From the NCBI GenBank assembly GCA_003990745.1, contig RBNI01002022.1, positions 1 to 20,010 of the forward strand: a stretch of 20,010 nt of DNA, in the 5' to 3' direction. The notes beneath the pieces are model-generated. The model did not search any database. It was not told the origin of the DNA and saw only the letters and a program-made list of their open reading frames with translations. Position numbers and translations under genes: made by a program. Positions within the stretch are counted from its first letter, which is position 1. Every line of letters starts with the position of its first letter. Below, one piece after another: positions 8,301 through 17,035 of the stretch. This DNA is from Jimgerdemannia flammicorona. Taxonomy: Eukaryota; Mucoromycota; Endogonomycetes; Endogonales; Endogonaceae.

Positions 8301-9722
8301 TCCAACTCTTTCCCGTCTTCGCCCCTCTGAGATCCCAATAATAAATTAAATACATTAACAAATAGACAAAACAGAACGCACCTGCTTCTGGTACGACCTC
8401 AACTCGAGCACCATCGACCGCGCCGGCTCCATCTCAGGTAACGCAGCATCGAACCTCTGCGCTTTCTCATACAGATTATCTAACTCCTCCTCCGATATCT
8501 GCTTCTCCCCTTCCTCTGCCTCTGCCACATTCGTCCCATCCTCCTCCACCCCCAGCTCCTTCACACTTCCCGCCGGCCCCTCCACCTCATCCGCCGCAAC
8601 CAAATTCTCACGATACGCATCCTCGCCCGCATCTGGCCTAGCGGCACCCACGGGTCTGAGTCCAAGTGCCTTGAACAACGCCAGCATGGCGACACGGCGA
8701 TCCTTGGCCTCACGTTCCAGGTCGGTCTCGGCAACCTTGTCGAAAATGGGTTTCCGCGCGAACGCAGCGACGTTGGTGCGGTAATAAGGGTCAAAGGAAA
8801 AGGCATGCGGAAGAAGGAACGCGCGGATTTGAAGAAGCACGTCGTCACCCGTTGAGAGCCGGTCAGAACAATGCACCACAGTGCCGTCGAAGTCGCAGAG
8901 ACCGAGGTCGAGCAGCTTGGAAACGTGCCGCGCTGTTGAGGATGGCAGACGACCGATCTCGAGGGCGCGTGGGAAGGTTGGTGTGGGAAGCGTCGTGAAG
9001 CGGACGATAGTGTTGGGGCGCGTCGTGGATGGTAGTTTGCCGCGTTTTGTGGTAGGGGTCGGAGGAGGAGTGCGGTCGATAAGGACTTTGTCGCCGGGGT
9101 GGAGGGGGTTAGGGCCTTTGAAACTTGACCAGCCTGGTGGTGGGGGGGGAAGTAAAATGAGAAAGTAGCAAACAGGGCGATGATGTGTTTGCGAGATGGA
9201 CGATTCAATAAATATACCAATGACAATAAATTCTCCAATATATTTCCGGGCCCAGGTTGTCCCCTCGCGTTTTGATTTCTTCTTACTGTTTGCCGGTGCA
9301 GTGGGGATTTGCATCGACGAAGATCCACCTTTAAACTCATTATTTTCCTTTACTGTCTCAAGTACATTAAAGGGATTCACACCCTTCTTCACCGCGGCCA
9401 CCTCCTTCTCCTCCTTCATCGACCCCTCAAAATAGCTATTCACGGCGACATCAAGATTCCCATTCGCCAGTTTGTACAACGCTTCGAGCATCCGCGGTGA
9501 CACGCCCGGGCCCAGGACTGCCCTCAACTCTGCAAGGTGCGGAGGCACGGTCTCCTCTGGCAGGACGACGGGGTTGGACGAGACGAGGTTCATGTAGGAG
9601 GCGGGTGACGGGAATGACGAAGTGTGAGCGGGTTCGTCCAGCTCGAAGAAGCGACGCTTCTTGGAGGGAGAGTGCGGAATGTTGGACATGGTGGTCGGGG
9701 AGAGGGGGGTGGAGTCTGGCAT
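5331..9722 (-). CDS. RAD5: DNA repair protein Rad5 (SWI/SNF ATPase and RING E3 ubiquitin ligase)
   Basis: Minus-strand exons: 9722-9218, 9133-8382, 8233-8056, 7966-7904, 7822-7350, 7253-6889, 6732-6657, 6567-6334, 6234-5773, 5682-5539, 5423-5331. All joins keep frame and give 1114 aa, close to yeast Rad5. Order of parts: UBA-like segment (about 62-102), HIRAN from W157, Walker A in DEMGLGKT (499-506), DEAH at 624-627, TGTPIQ at 652-657. The RING is C853, C856, C868, H870, C873, C876, C893, C896, inserted in the helicase as in the family. Then come the [12 protein letters not shown] motif and [11 protein letters not shown]. Known role: with Ubc13-Mms2 it extends ubiquitin chains on PCNA, and its ATPase remodels stalled forks. 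Start ATG 9722 is the first in frame after the upstream stop; GTG 9770 precedes it. The gene appears intact. Confidence 0.97.
7823..7903 (-). other. RAD5: GC-AG intron of RAD5 just before Walker A
   Basis: The exon ends GCGGATG and the intron begins GCAAGT (7903-7898), ending TCCCAG. Joining G with AA gives the glutamate of ADEMGLGKT, so the conserved protein sequence fixes the junction. The flanking introns are GT-AG. Confidence 0.92.
9134..9217 (-). other. RAD5: 84-nt in-frame intron in the HIRAN region of RAD5
   Basis: Donor G|GTATAT and acceptor CACCACCAG|G. Length is divisible by three and it contains no in-frame stop, so the open frame runs through it and adds 28 unrelated residues ending in a proline run. 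Removing it joins YIGEFIVIG to WSSFKG, matching the HIRAN pattern. Confidence 0.88.
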
Positions 9723-10344
9723 GTGCTTTGGTCGCGTCGCGTAAAGACTCGCAGGAATCGCGAAACTCACACGTAAATTAATAATACGTCATGCATGGAT
9801 AGAGGGTGACATCACAACACACCTACAAGCAATACGCGATGCCACCTGCACACCTGCACGAACAAATCCAAGAGAAAAAGAACCCGGAACGGCGTGTGTC
9901 AAATGCCATTTGATAAAAAGTGATGTTCCTTTACGACTCCTGCCTCCAGGAAAACTATCCAGGAAAACGTGCTGCCACCTCAAATTTCGGAAATTCTATT
10001 GGAGGGATATGGCACAGGCTACCCCGGAAAAGCTCAGTAGCAGCACACCGATGTATTTTTTTGGTTGGATATATGAAGTTATATAATGTCCAATCTTTTA
10101 TGATGTTTGGAATATTTGCATTCAACCAAGTGGTCACTCGGTTATTGTTTGAATTGATGATTGTCAAGCCACCAAGACACACTCTTCCCATACCACCTTG
10201 CGAATACGTCTGACAAGGTTATGTGCCTTTTGAAACGTGACCGAATACACAAAGACGAGGTTGTAACTGTAAAGAGGCTGTACAGGCGGTAAGGCATCGG
10301 TTATATCCCATTATGTCATAGAAACCTGACTTTCGCCAGTACAC
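9723..10344. other. Region upstream of RAD5, no gene seen
   Basis: Should contain the RAD5 promoter, but I see no clear TATA box. Open frames under 100 codons exist on both strands (9920-10213 plus, 9955-10191 minus), overlap each other and have no recognisable product. Confidence 0.45.
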
Positions 10345-10959
10345 TTAACTTACTTCCTCAGCCGCCCGATCGGCCTCCTCACGCACACCGTTCGCACCAA
10401 GGAAATCTTCGCCATCTATCGTGGCATATCCGTCCTCATTTTTTGAAAGAGCGCTGTCCGCTTCCTTGCCTACGACCGATTCGCACAGACCCTCTGCGAC
10501 GACCAGGGCAAGCCTTGCAGGGTTAGGAGTGGGTATGACGGAAACGGCGCTGATTATCACGCCGTCAGACACGATAAAGTGAGTGTGGAGGTTATGGTCG
10601 AGCACCATGTTGGAGTGGGTGTCGAAAGTGTGAGGACTATTTTCAAATAACGCGGCCTGTTCCCCGTCATAATGCGCCAGGATGCCAACTCCGCCGTCCA
10701 AGACACTGGTGCAGCGTCTCTGCGCAAGGCTGGACGACCCGCTTCCTTCATAGGCTGCCTTCGCGTCGGTGGCGTGGCAGGTATCGTCACGGTGTATACC
10801 ACTATTACCCTCGACAAAAAATTGTACAAGAATAGCTTTGATTAAGTGGTAAAAGTTGCGAGGAAGGATGATGTGCTCGTGCCTTGAAAAGGTGCCACGC
10901 CGAGATTGGCCAGGTTGATTGTAAGTTGAATCGGACTCGTGTGTCTGTGGCTTGGGCAA
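10345..10959 (-). CDS. Possible exon of an unknown protein, 204 codons without a methionine start
   Basis: The minus frame is open for more than 610 bases in DNA of balanced composition and ends at TAA near 10345. The first codon of the open stretch counted here is TTG, and the first ATG is about 90 codons in (NMVLDHNLHTHF). If real, an upstream exon is needed. A second open minus stretch at 11231-11049 could supply it, but I find no convincing splice pair. The product would be acidic at the C-terminus (about residues 165-204, rich in E, D and A) with a hydrophobic stretch SDGVIISAVSVI. I recognise no domain. Coding is suggested only by length. Confidence 0.3.
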   Translation of the reverse strand: MPKPQTHESDSTYNQPGQSRRGTFSRHEHIILPRNFYHLIKAILVQFFVEGNSGIHRDDTCHATDAKAAYEGSGSSSLAQRRCTSVLDGGVGILAHYDGEQAALFENSPHTFDTHSNMVLDHNLHTHFIVSDGVIISAVSVIPTPNPARLALVVAEGLCESVVGKEADSALSKNEDGYATIDGEDFLGANGVREEADRAAEEVS

Positions 10960-11675
10960 TGGCGAGAAGCTTTATTTCGTGCATACAATGACATTTCCCA
11001 CCACGTTATTATCATATTTTTCTCCGCACTTATAAAACTCTCTTCTCATTATAGTTCTCTGGCGGTATCGCCTTCACGGTCTACGAGGAAGTCTATAAGT
11101 TCTTGCAGATGGTCGCGCCGAAGGTGACAAGGGTTGACGCTGACTTGGCGTAATTGGTTATTTGCGGACAGACGCCTTGGTATATCGGTAATGATGGCGA
11201 CGAGATTGGAGGATGTTGCTACCGCAACCAAATTTGGGGGTCATTCTTGTATATATATTGTAGTGTTTTATCTTTCTTCTTTTGCTACATATAAAATCTC
11301 CTTTCCTGTGCATATGTTTTCGTTTCACGAACCGTAAGTAATATACAGATTTGTTCATTTGATCCGCGTAATTCAGATGTAATCGAAGAACGCGTTCTGC
11401 AAACTAACTCCCCGCATTTCGAATTAGTTACTATCAAGTGTACACGCAGAACTGTGATTTGTAGTGTACCCGCGTAACTTTTTAGTGATGGAGATCCTAT
11501 CCCAAAGGTTTACCATGTTATATGACAAGATTTTCGTCGGATACTCTCTGACGCAATCAACGAGGTGAGCGGTCTTATCGGTATATCTGGTGCGAATGAT
11601 GACATCTTTTTTGTAGAACTTGCACCCACCTGGGCATTCTTGTCGGCAAGATACTAGTCTACATGAGCCACTTTC
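10960..11675. other. Gene-poor stretch
   Basis: Open frames of 60-87 codons on both strands, none with a recognisable motif. The 11231-11049 minus frame lacks an ATG (it starts with TTG after a stop). I see no RNA gene. Confidence 0.4.
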
Positions 11676-12197
11676 ATGTCTGATCACGTAATCACGGGGC
11701 CGACCAGTTCCCAGCTCAGTTCGGAGTCTGGATCACCCGTCGGAGATAGCCGTGATGCACACGTCGGCAAACTTGGCTCCTTTGCGCAACATCGGCGTAC
11801 TGCGGATCAGAGAGACCAAATGCGGGCGAGGTGGGGAGATATATACTACTCAGCCAAAACATTTCCTAAAGTACACTGTATTCAAGCATGCAGGTCGGCG
11901 CCAATTTTTTCTGGATCCACAGATAAAACGCCATATAAAACGAACCCCATATCTCACTCTGATAGTATTGTTCTATATAATCACACCAAAACGACTGAGA
12001 ATCCCTGGTTTGATTCCTTCGAATATTTTGGCGCCGCAATATATCGTAGTGTAAAAACCAAACGGAATTATCTCGAAAGTGCACAGGCAGCCGACATAGC
12101 CGATCACAGTGAAAAACGGCCACTCTTGAATTCACGCGTGAGGAGGCCACAACATATTCGCTACCAAGGGAGTCACGTCCTGGTCCTGGTCGCATAG
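11676..12197 (+). CDS. Weak hypothetical open frame, 173 aa
   Basis: ATG to stop on the plus strand. The same DNA also carries an ATG-started 125-codon minus frame (12243-11866) and a 100-codon frame in another plus register. With three overlapping frames, openness says little. No motif, signal peptide or family recognised. Listed for completeness only. Confidence 0.15.
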   Translation: MSDHVITGPTSSQLSSESGSPVGDSRDAHVGKLGSFAQHRRTADQRDQMRARWGDIYYSAKTFPKVHCIQACRSAPIFSGSTDKTPYKTNPISHSDSIVLYNHTKTTENPWFDSFEYFGAAIYRSVKTKRNYLESAQAADIADHSEKRPLLNSRVRRPQHIRYQGSHVLVLVA

Positions 12198-12243
12198 AAT
12201 AGCAGCAGCCCGTACAGATTCCAGGGCCGGACGCAGAGTTCAT

Positions 12244-12933
12244 TACTTTTGTCGTACCAGCCGACCACGTGCGAATCCGACGAACGCGTGTGAGAGAGAC
12301 AGGCGAGCAAACGGCGAAGTATATGTGACCGATTGGAATTGAGGCTCAATTAGCTAGGTTAGAGACATGATAGAGATGTAGAAAGGATGTGCGAGATGTC
12401 ATATAACTGATGAATGAAAAAAAAAAAAACAGGAGGGACCTTTAATTGTAACATGAAAACCGGTATGCGGCTCGGGTTCCGATCGAGGCGCAAAAACCCA
12501 CCTAATTACTGCTGGTCGGCTCGTACTGATGGCTATTGCATATGAGACGCCAGAAGTGAAATTTCAAGTGTGATGCGGAACCGAAAACGAATCCAAATTT
12601 GGAAATTGTTAGACGTCGTCTCTTTAGGACTTGAACAATAAGCGCGCGTGATTCGTGTTTGGACCCATGCAAGGGCAACGTAACATCTTTTAGGTTACTT
12701 GATATCGGATATTTCAAAGGTCGGGGTTCCTTTCACTATGTATTCCTATACCTCCTGTCCCTGATTAATTTATGCACGTCAACAATTGACGCTCTGAGTG
12801 TAGACGCTGCACTTGGGTTCTGGTGCCAAAGGCATTCATGTGTGTGTGCACTTTTCTCTGGGAATACCCCTTAATCACAAGGTGGAACATTGCGAACGAA
12901 AAATTTTAAACCTTCCGTTTTTGGCACAACACA
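12244..12933. other. Intergenic stretch
   Basis: Contains an A-run near 12417-12429 and only short open frames. One TCGGCT hexamer occurs near 12514, ahead of the dense array that begins at 12934. Confidence 0.45.
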
Positions 12934-13138
12934 TCGGCTCACATCGGTTCCGCAGTCGGCAATTTCGGTTCCTGACATCGGCTTGTCGGCTGTGACGGCT
13001 GTGAAAAAATGTCGGTTCGTCTGTGAAACATGGGCTAATTTGTGAAACGTCGGCTCCGCACGTCACGTCGGCTTCACGTCGGGTCGGCTCCGAGACGTCA
13101 CATCGGCTCTGCGGAAGCGTTTATACTCCACATCGGCT
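12934..13138 (+). promoter_or_regulatory. Array of direct TCGGCT/TCGGTT repeats upstream of the second zinc-cluster gene
   Basis: TCGGCT occurs at 12934, 12978, 12986, 13050, 13068, 13084, 13103 and 13133, and TCGGTT at 12944, 12965 and 13012, all in the same orientation. Further TCGG variants lie at 12956, 13079 and 13160. Many are preceded by CA or CG (ACATCGGCT, ACGTCGGCT), so ACGTC half sites also recur. TGTGAAA recurs three times between 12999 and 13049. The array ends about 50 bases before a TATA box. It looks like a cluster of binding sites for a CGG-reading protein; expansion of a simple repeat is the alternative. Confidence 0.7.
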
Positions 13139-13184
13139 TCTCGTCGCCTCGCCGGCACGTCGGGCTGCGCTAAATTATGTACGT

Positions 13185-13192
13185 TATAAATA
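13185..13192 (+). promoter_or_regulatory. TATA box of the second zinc-cluster gene
   Basis: Perfect TATAAATA, 68 bases before the ATG at 13260. The leader between them is rich in C and A and has no upstream ATG after the TATA box. Confidence 0.72.
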
Positions 13193-13259
13193 GGGCCCCA
13201 AACGAAAGGACATATCCCACACAACCTCGCAAATACATCACCTTACCTTTTCCAATATC

Positions 13260-14840
13260 ATGTCCCCCCCTACTCCCTCTAACATTCGCTGCCCCAGGCC
13301 TGCATGTCCATGGATCAATAACGACGGCAAAATGGAATTCCTCCTGGCTCATCTCAACTCGGGTGTCCACGAAAGTATGCTGACGTTCCTCCGATGCCCC
13401 TACCTAATATGCCCAAAGATCTTTATGGGCATGAACAACCTTCTGATTCACTTGAACTCCGAACCGCATGATGGCACACCGTCGAAAGACGGCCAAGGCG
13501 CTGTCCAGCAAGTCCGTCCCGGCTCGAATTCGTACGCTGGAGGTGGCTCGGACTCCTACGTCAATGTACCATCCAACCCGTCGTCAACTGCTCCCACTGC
13601 CACGTTCTTAAAGAAGCACCCTCAGTACAAAGACTGCCTAGACTGTCTGACCACCCATAAACGATGCAGCGTACACCCCACTGCAAAGATGTCATCGAAA
13701 AGGATCTCACCTGGCGCCGCGTGCAACGGATGCAAAGTCGACCAAAAGAAATGTCTTGGCCTCGCTCCCTGCACTCGTTGTAGCCAGCTTAGCCGACCTT
13801 GCTTCGGAGACAGCAACTACACTGCAACCATCAAGTCTCTGTGCGACCAGTTAGACCCGAACGAAGGTGACGTCGTGAAGGCCGTCCGCGACCTGAAGAG
13901 AATTCTCTGGATAGGCGACGCAGAGATTCGCATCGGCGGGTCCAAGCGACGCAGGATGTCTTGGACCGGTGGAGCCAACCGCTACGCGGAGCACGTTAAG
14001 GTGTGCGGTGGCGTGCAGAAGCTCCGCAATCTCGAGGATCGTGGAGAGGAGGTTCTTAAAGAAGTCCGTTATGTCATGCTCGAGTGGTTTGCCAACGACC
14101 AGAGCATGTATACTGGAATGAATCTCGACGAGGACAGCACAATCAACGGAGGCAGTCCTCCGGCTCCAGTGATTAAACTGGAGGACGTGTCAACTCAAGA
14201 CCTTTTGTCGTCACCAACGGCAAGCAAGAACGACGAAGCGAAGAACAACAACACAAATATGTCATCCGTGACGACTCGAAAAATCCCGACTTCCAAATTC
14301 AGTTTTGCACTGAGTAACTCCTTGAAGATGATGATTGATCTCTTCATCGTAGCGTTGAACGGAAAACCAAAGTGCGACCTGCACACCACTTTAGCCACTC
14401 AAACCTTAGAAGAGGTCTTTTCCGGTCAACCCGCCGTGCTCGAGTGCGTCAAGTTGAAGTATATACTTGTTCGACAATACAACATGTGCGGTGATGTCAT
14501 TCCCTTCCACCGCATTGTGGAACTAGTCGAAGGTATTCAAAAGCAAAAAATCGATGGCGTCAGCGCTCTACGCCACCTTGACGCGATGTTGCGGTTTATC
14601 GAATCCAAGTTGTTCACGAAACCTTGCCCTGTTTGCTCCCAACTGTTTGACAGCTATCGAGCTATAGTGGGTAAATTAGAACCAATTAGCGACATCGTAG
14701 GAGGTATAATGGCCTCATATATGGTAGCATGGTTTCATATTACATGTTTGTTATGTAGCCAATGTTTTCCTAGAGACCTGAATTGCGGCGAGATTGAAAG
14801 CATCAGTAGGGAGGTCATAACTGGGTGGCTTCCAGTTTAA
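13260..14840 (+). CDS. C2H2-like plus Zn(II)2Cys6 cluster protein, 526 aa
   Basis: A single exon, starting at the first ATG after the TATA box. Two C2H2-like fingers: C11, C16, H31, H37 and C46, C51, H64, H70 (C-x4-C-x14/12-H-x5-H, with HLNS repeated after the first His). Then C126-x2-C129-x6-C136-x2-H139. The zinc cluster is C155-x2-C-x6-C-x5-C-x2-C-x6-C181, preceded by PGAA. A basic patch SKRRR (228-232) may be a nuclear signal, and IKLE at 305-308 fits the SUMO acceptor pattern. A Ser/Asn-rich linker leads to a C-terminal region with CPVC (456-459) and a Cys-rich hydrophobic segment (about 484-509). It is the paralogue of the minus-strand gene at 1311-3158. Likely a sequence-specific nuclear regulator (inference). 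An AATAAA follows the stop. Confidence 0.87.
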   Translation: MSPPTPSNIRCPRPACPWINNDGKMEFLLAHLNSGVHESMLTFLRCPYLICPKIFMGMNNLLIHLNSEPHDGTPSKDGQGAVQQVRPGSNSYAGGGSDSYVNVPSNPSSTAPTATFLKKHPQYKDCLDCLTTHKRCSVHPTAKMSSKRISPGAACNGCKVDQKKCLGLAPCTRCSQLSRPCFGDSNYTATIKSLCDQLDPNEGDVVKAVRDLKRILWIGDAEIRIGGSKRRRMSWTGGANRYAEHVKVCGGVQKLRNLEDRGEEVLKEVRYVMLEWFANDQSMYTGMNLDEDSTINGGSPPAPVIKLEDVSTQDLLSSPTASKNDEAKNNNTNMSSVTTRKIPTSKFSFALSNSLKMMIDLFIVALNGKPKCDLHTTLATQTLEEVFSGQPAVLECVKLKYILVRQYNMCGDVIPFHRIVELVEGIQKQKIDGVSALRHLDAMLRFIESKLFTKPCPVCSQLFDSYRAIVGKLEPISDIVGGIMASYMVAWFHITCLLCSQCFPRDLNCGEIESISREVITGWLPV

Positions 14841-15184
14841 GATTTGTTGTTGGGTCTCACCATTTCTAAATAAAGACGGGAAAATATGTTCGAAATTACC
14901 CTTAAACCCTCCGGCTCGCGCTTGCATTCCGCTGTTTGCACCATGACCAAACGGAAATGGAAAGCATCGCGGCGTCGAAACCCCTCGTTTCGGCCATTCT
15001 TGTCAAAGGTTACGTTCCAAGCCCCGTCAGCACCATTAGGATGCGTGGATGCAGATGAATTCACAACGAAAACCGTACAACCGGGTCTAAATGCTTGGAC
15101 GTCGTCGCTTTCTAGCCCTGGCCACACTTTGTACGAAACCTCGCAAAAACCCCGTATGCCATGTGTCGTAAAGGGTCTTTTGTG
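14837..15184 (-). CDS. Possible convergent exon of unknown function, 115 codons
   Basis: The minus frame is open from a TAA at 15187-15185 to a TAA at 14839-14837. Its stop overlaps the stop of the plus-strand zinc-cluster gene through a shared TTAA. The translation looks protein-like (for example SYKVWPGLESDDVQAF and PGCTVFVVNSS), but the first in-frame ATG is well inside (FRLVMVQ), so a 5' exon would be needed. I see no family. The plus strand of the same DNA has a 100-codon ATG frame (14886-15188), which lowers confidence that either is real. Confidence 0.27.
   Translation of the reverse strand, partial: HKRPFTTHGIRGFCEVSYKVWPGLESDDVQAFRPGCTVFVVNSSASTHPNGADGAWNVTFDKNGRNEGFRRRDAFHFRLVMVQTAECKREPEGLRVISNIFSRLYLEMVRPNNKS
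14869..14874 (+). terminator. AATAAA polyadenylation signal
   Basis: Lies 29 bases after the TAA stop at 14838-14840, the expected place for the 3' end of the zinc-cluster gene. Confidence 0.6.
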
Positions 15185-15189
15185 TTAAA

Positions 15190-16850
15190 GGATGTGTGGT
15201 ATTAAGGGAGGTCTTTGTAACGGAGCGGGTTCCCGCTGTAATTTTTTTTACGTAATGTTGTCCGACAGTAAGTTATTTACGGTTTAAAGTGTGGACTCTT
15301 TATCCAGGTGTACGAGTGTCTGTAGGAAGTCAATGGTTTATTATGGCTTAGTATGTACCACCCCGCTCTGTTTACCGGAGACATATCGACATTTCTTGCA
15401 TACCGCGAACCGTGTTTTTGGAATATAAAAATTACCAAGCGTAATTGGCAAGACATAATCTTATTGGCGGCACAACTCTGTTTGGTCATTTTCCATACCT
15501 CGACCAATTAGCAACCTCGAGCTCTTAGGTATGCTGGACACCGCTTGCCTCGCCAGATATATTACATCCCCCTACCCCCCCAGCCGCGGAAAGGCTTACC
15601 TACCTTCAATATGGGTATAGATTTTTTCACGCCTTTTCCATGTATCATCCTGGGATCCTGGAATTTCGACATCCGTGCGACGTGACGGTGAGACAACTTT
15701 AATGTGGGTTAGGACTGCTGTGGAAAACCAAATTCAACCTGTCATGGCCATAGCTCCAAATCACACACGCTAGTTTGGCGAACATGCGATTTGATTTTTT
15801 TCTTTTTAGATTTGGAACTAAAAAACGCTCGACCAATACCTCCAAAAACCGCAGATGTAGCTACGAATGAACCTTTCAATAGGTAGTATAGTGATAATAA
15901 TAATAACATTGCGATAATCATAACAATGCATTAACTGTATATTAGCGAAAGCCCACTTGGGGCGTCGACCAAAATTCTGTCCTACTCCAGCGTTGCTGAC
16001 GAATTATGGCAAGGATGTTTGGGTGGTCATAGGTTGATGATGTCATCACAGGGTTGTGTAGTACATGTCACATGTCGGGGCTCCAAACGTGTAGGGGGGT
16101 TTTTTTTTTTCCCTCTCTTTTTTTTTTTCGAAAAATGCTCAACCCTCTCCCTTGGGTCTAAGGGAATTTTGATAGGTTGAGGGAATGAATTTGGGTTAGC
16201 GCATAGAAGTCGGTGTATGAAGGAAGGGGGGGATGTGGAAAGAACAATATCGGTAATTTCATTTATTCTTTTTTCAGCTACATGGTTTTGTAGATTTGAG
16301 TCTTTTGTGGACCCTACGCTTTCGTCAAAACGGGCCGCTAGCTAAGCGGAGGCGAAAGGAGCATTTCTCGATCCAAGCAAATGCCTTGGTGATAAGGGCG
16401 GAGTCGGTTTTTATTGTAAGACCTCGGGTAATATTACCTGTCAAACACTCACCACAAAACCTGAGGTTTGGGACCAACAAAACGAAACGCGCTTCAATAT
16501 GGTGAGGGCATTCCACCTACTTATAATCCGAGGCATGATTTTTCTTTGTTACAGAATAACCATTGGCGATCGCAATACTCGGAATATAAAGGGGCAAGCT
16601 CATTCGTGTGGCAGCAAGGAGCGATCGCGGGATGACGGCAGGGCCTATATGGAGATGCCGTCTTTGGACGACGCCCTCCCGTCTTTGGTAGTCGGTGGTA
16701 ATGCGGATTTCGCCTACCGTCTCGGAACGGAAATGAGAGGTGAGCAGGGCAATATGGTCTATGACGATATTGGGGGTTTTTTTTTGTCAAACGGTAGGAT
16801 GGAGTTTTCGGTGGTACCTGTTGTGGCCCAATAAGGTCGGCAGGAGCGTG
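15190..16850. other. Gene-poor stretch
   Basis: No supported gene. Simple repeats include AATAAT around 15894-15905 and T-runs at 16100-16110 and 16118-16128 after six G. Open frames of 60-111 codons on both strands (the longest is plus 16499-16834) show no motif or splice support. Confidence 0.45.
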
Positions 16851-16963
16851 GTTTGTGTCACTTCCGGTTGTATTAGAACGAGATCACGGTCCGTCAACTA
16901 TCGACCGACCCACTCTGACACTCAACCAGGTTAACCAAAACAAACATCCGCCGACTGACTCGA

Positions 16964-17010
16964 CTCCACCCACCCCACCCACTTTTCCTTTCCTTTCCCT
17001 TCGACCCGAC
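16964..17010 (+). promoter_or_regulatory. Pyrimidine-rich leader of the membrane protein gene
   Basis: A C/T-rich run (CCACCC repeats, then TTTTCCTTTCCTTTCCC) sits 25-70 bases before the ATG at 17036. Such CT tracts near the transcription start are common in well-expressed genes of filamentous fungi. Confidence 0.45.
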
Positions 17011-17035
17011 CCATCTGCCAACCCCCACCAAAAAG

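Noticed and set aside
8561..9340. A 259-codon minus-strand frame within RAD5
   Set aside because: It overlaps the RAD5 exons in another register, has Arg/Ser/Pro-rich shadow composition, and crosses the RAD5 intron without a motif of its own.
12244..13170. Transposon end or LTR suggested by the repeated TCGGCT motif
   Set aside because: No terminal inverted repeat, target duplication or transposase is seen, and the array ends right before a TATA box and start codon.
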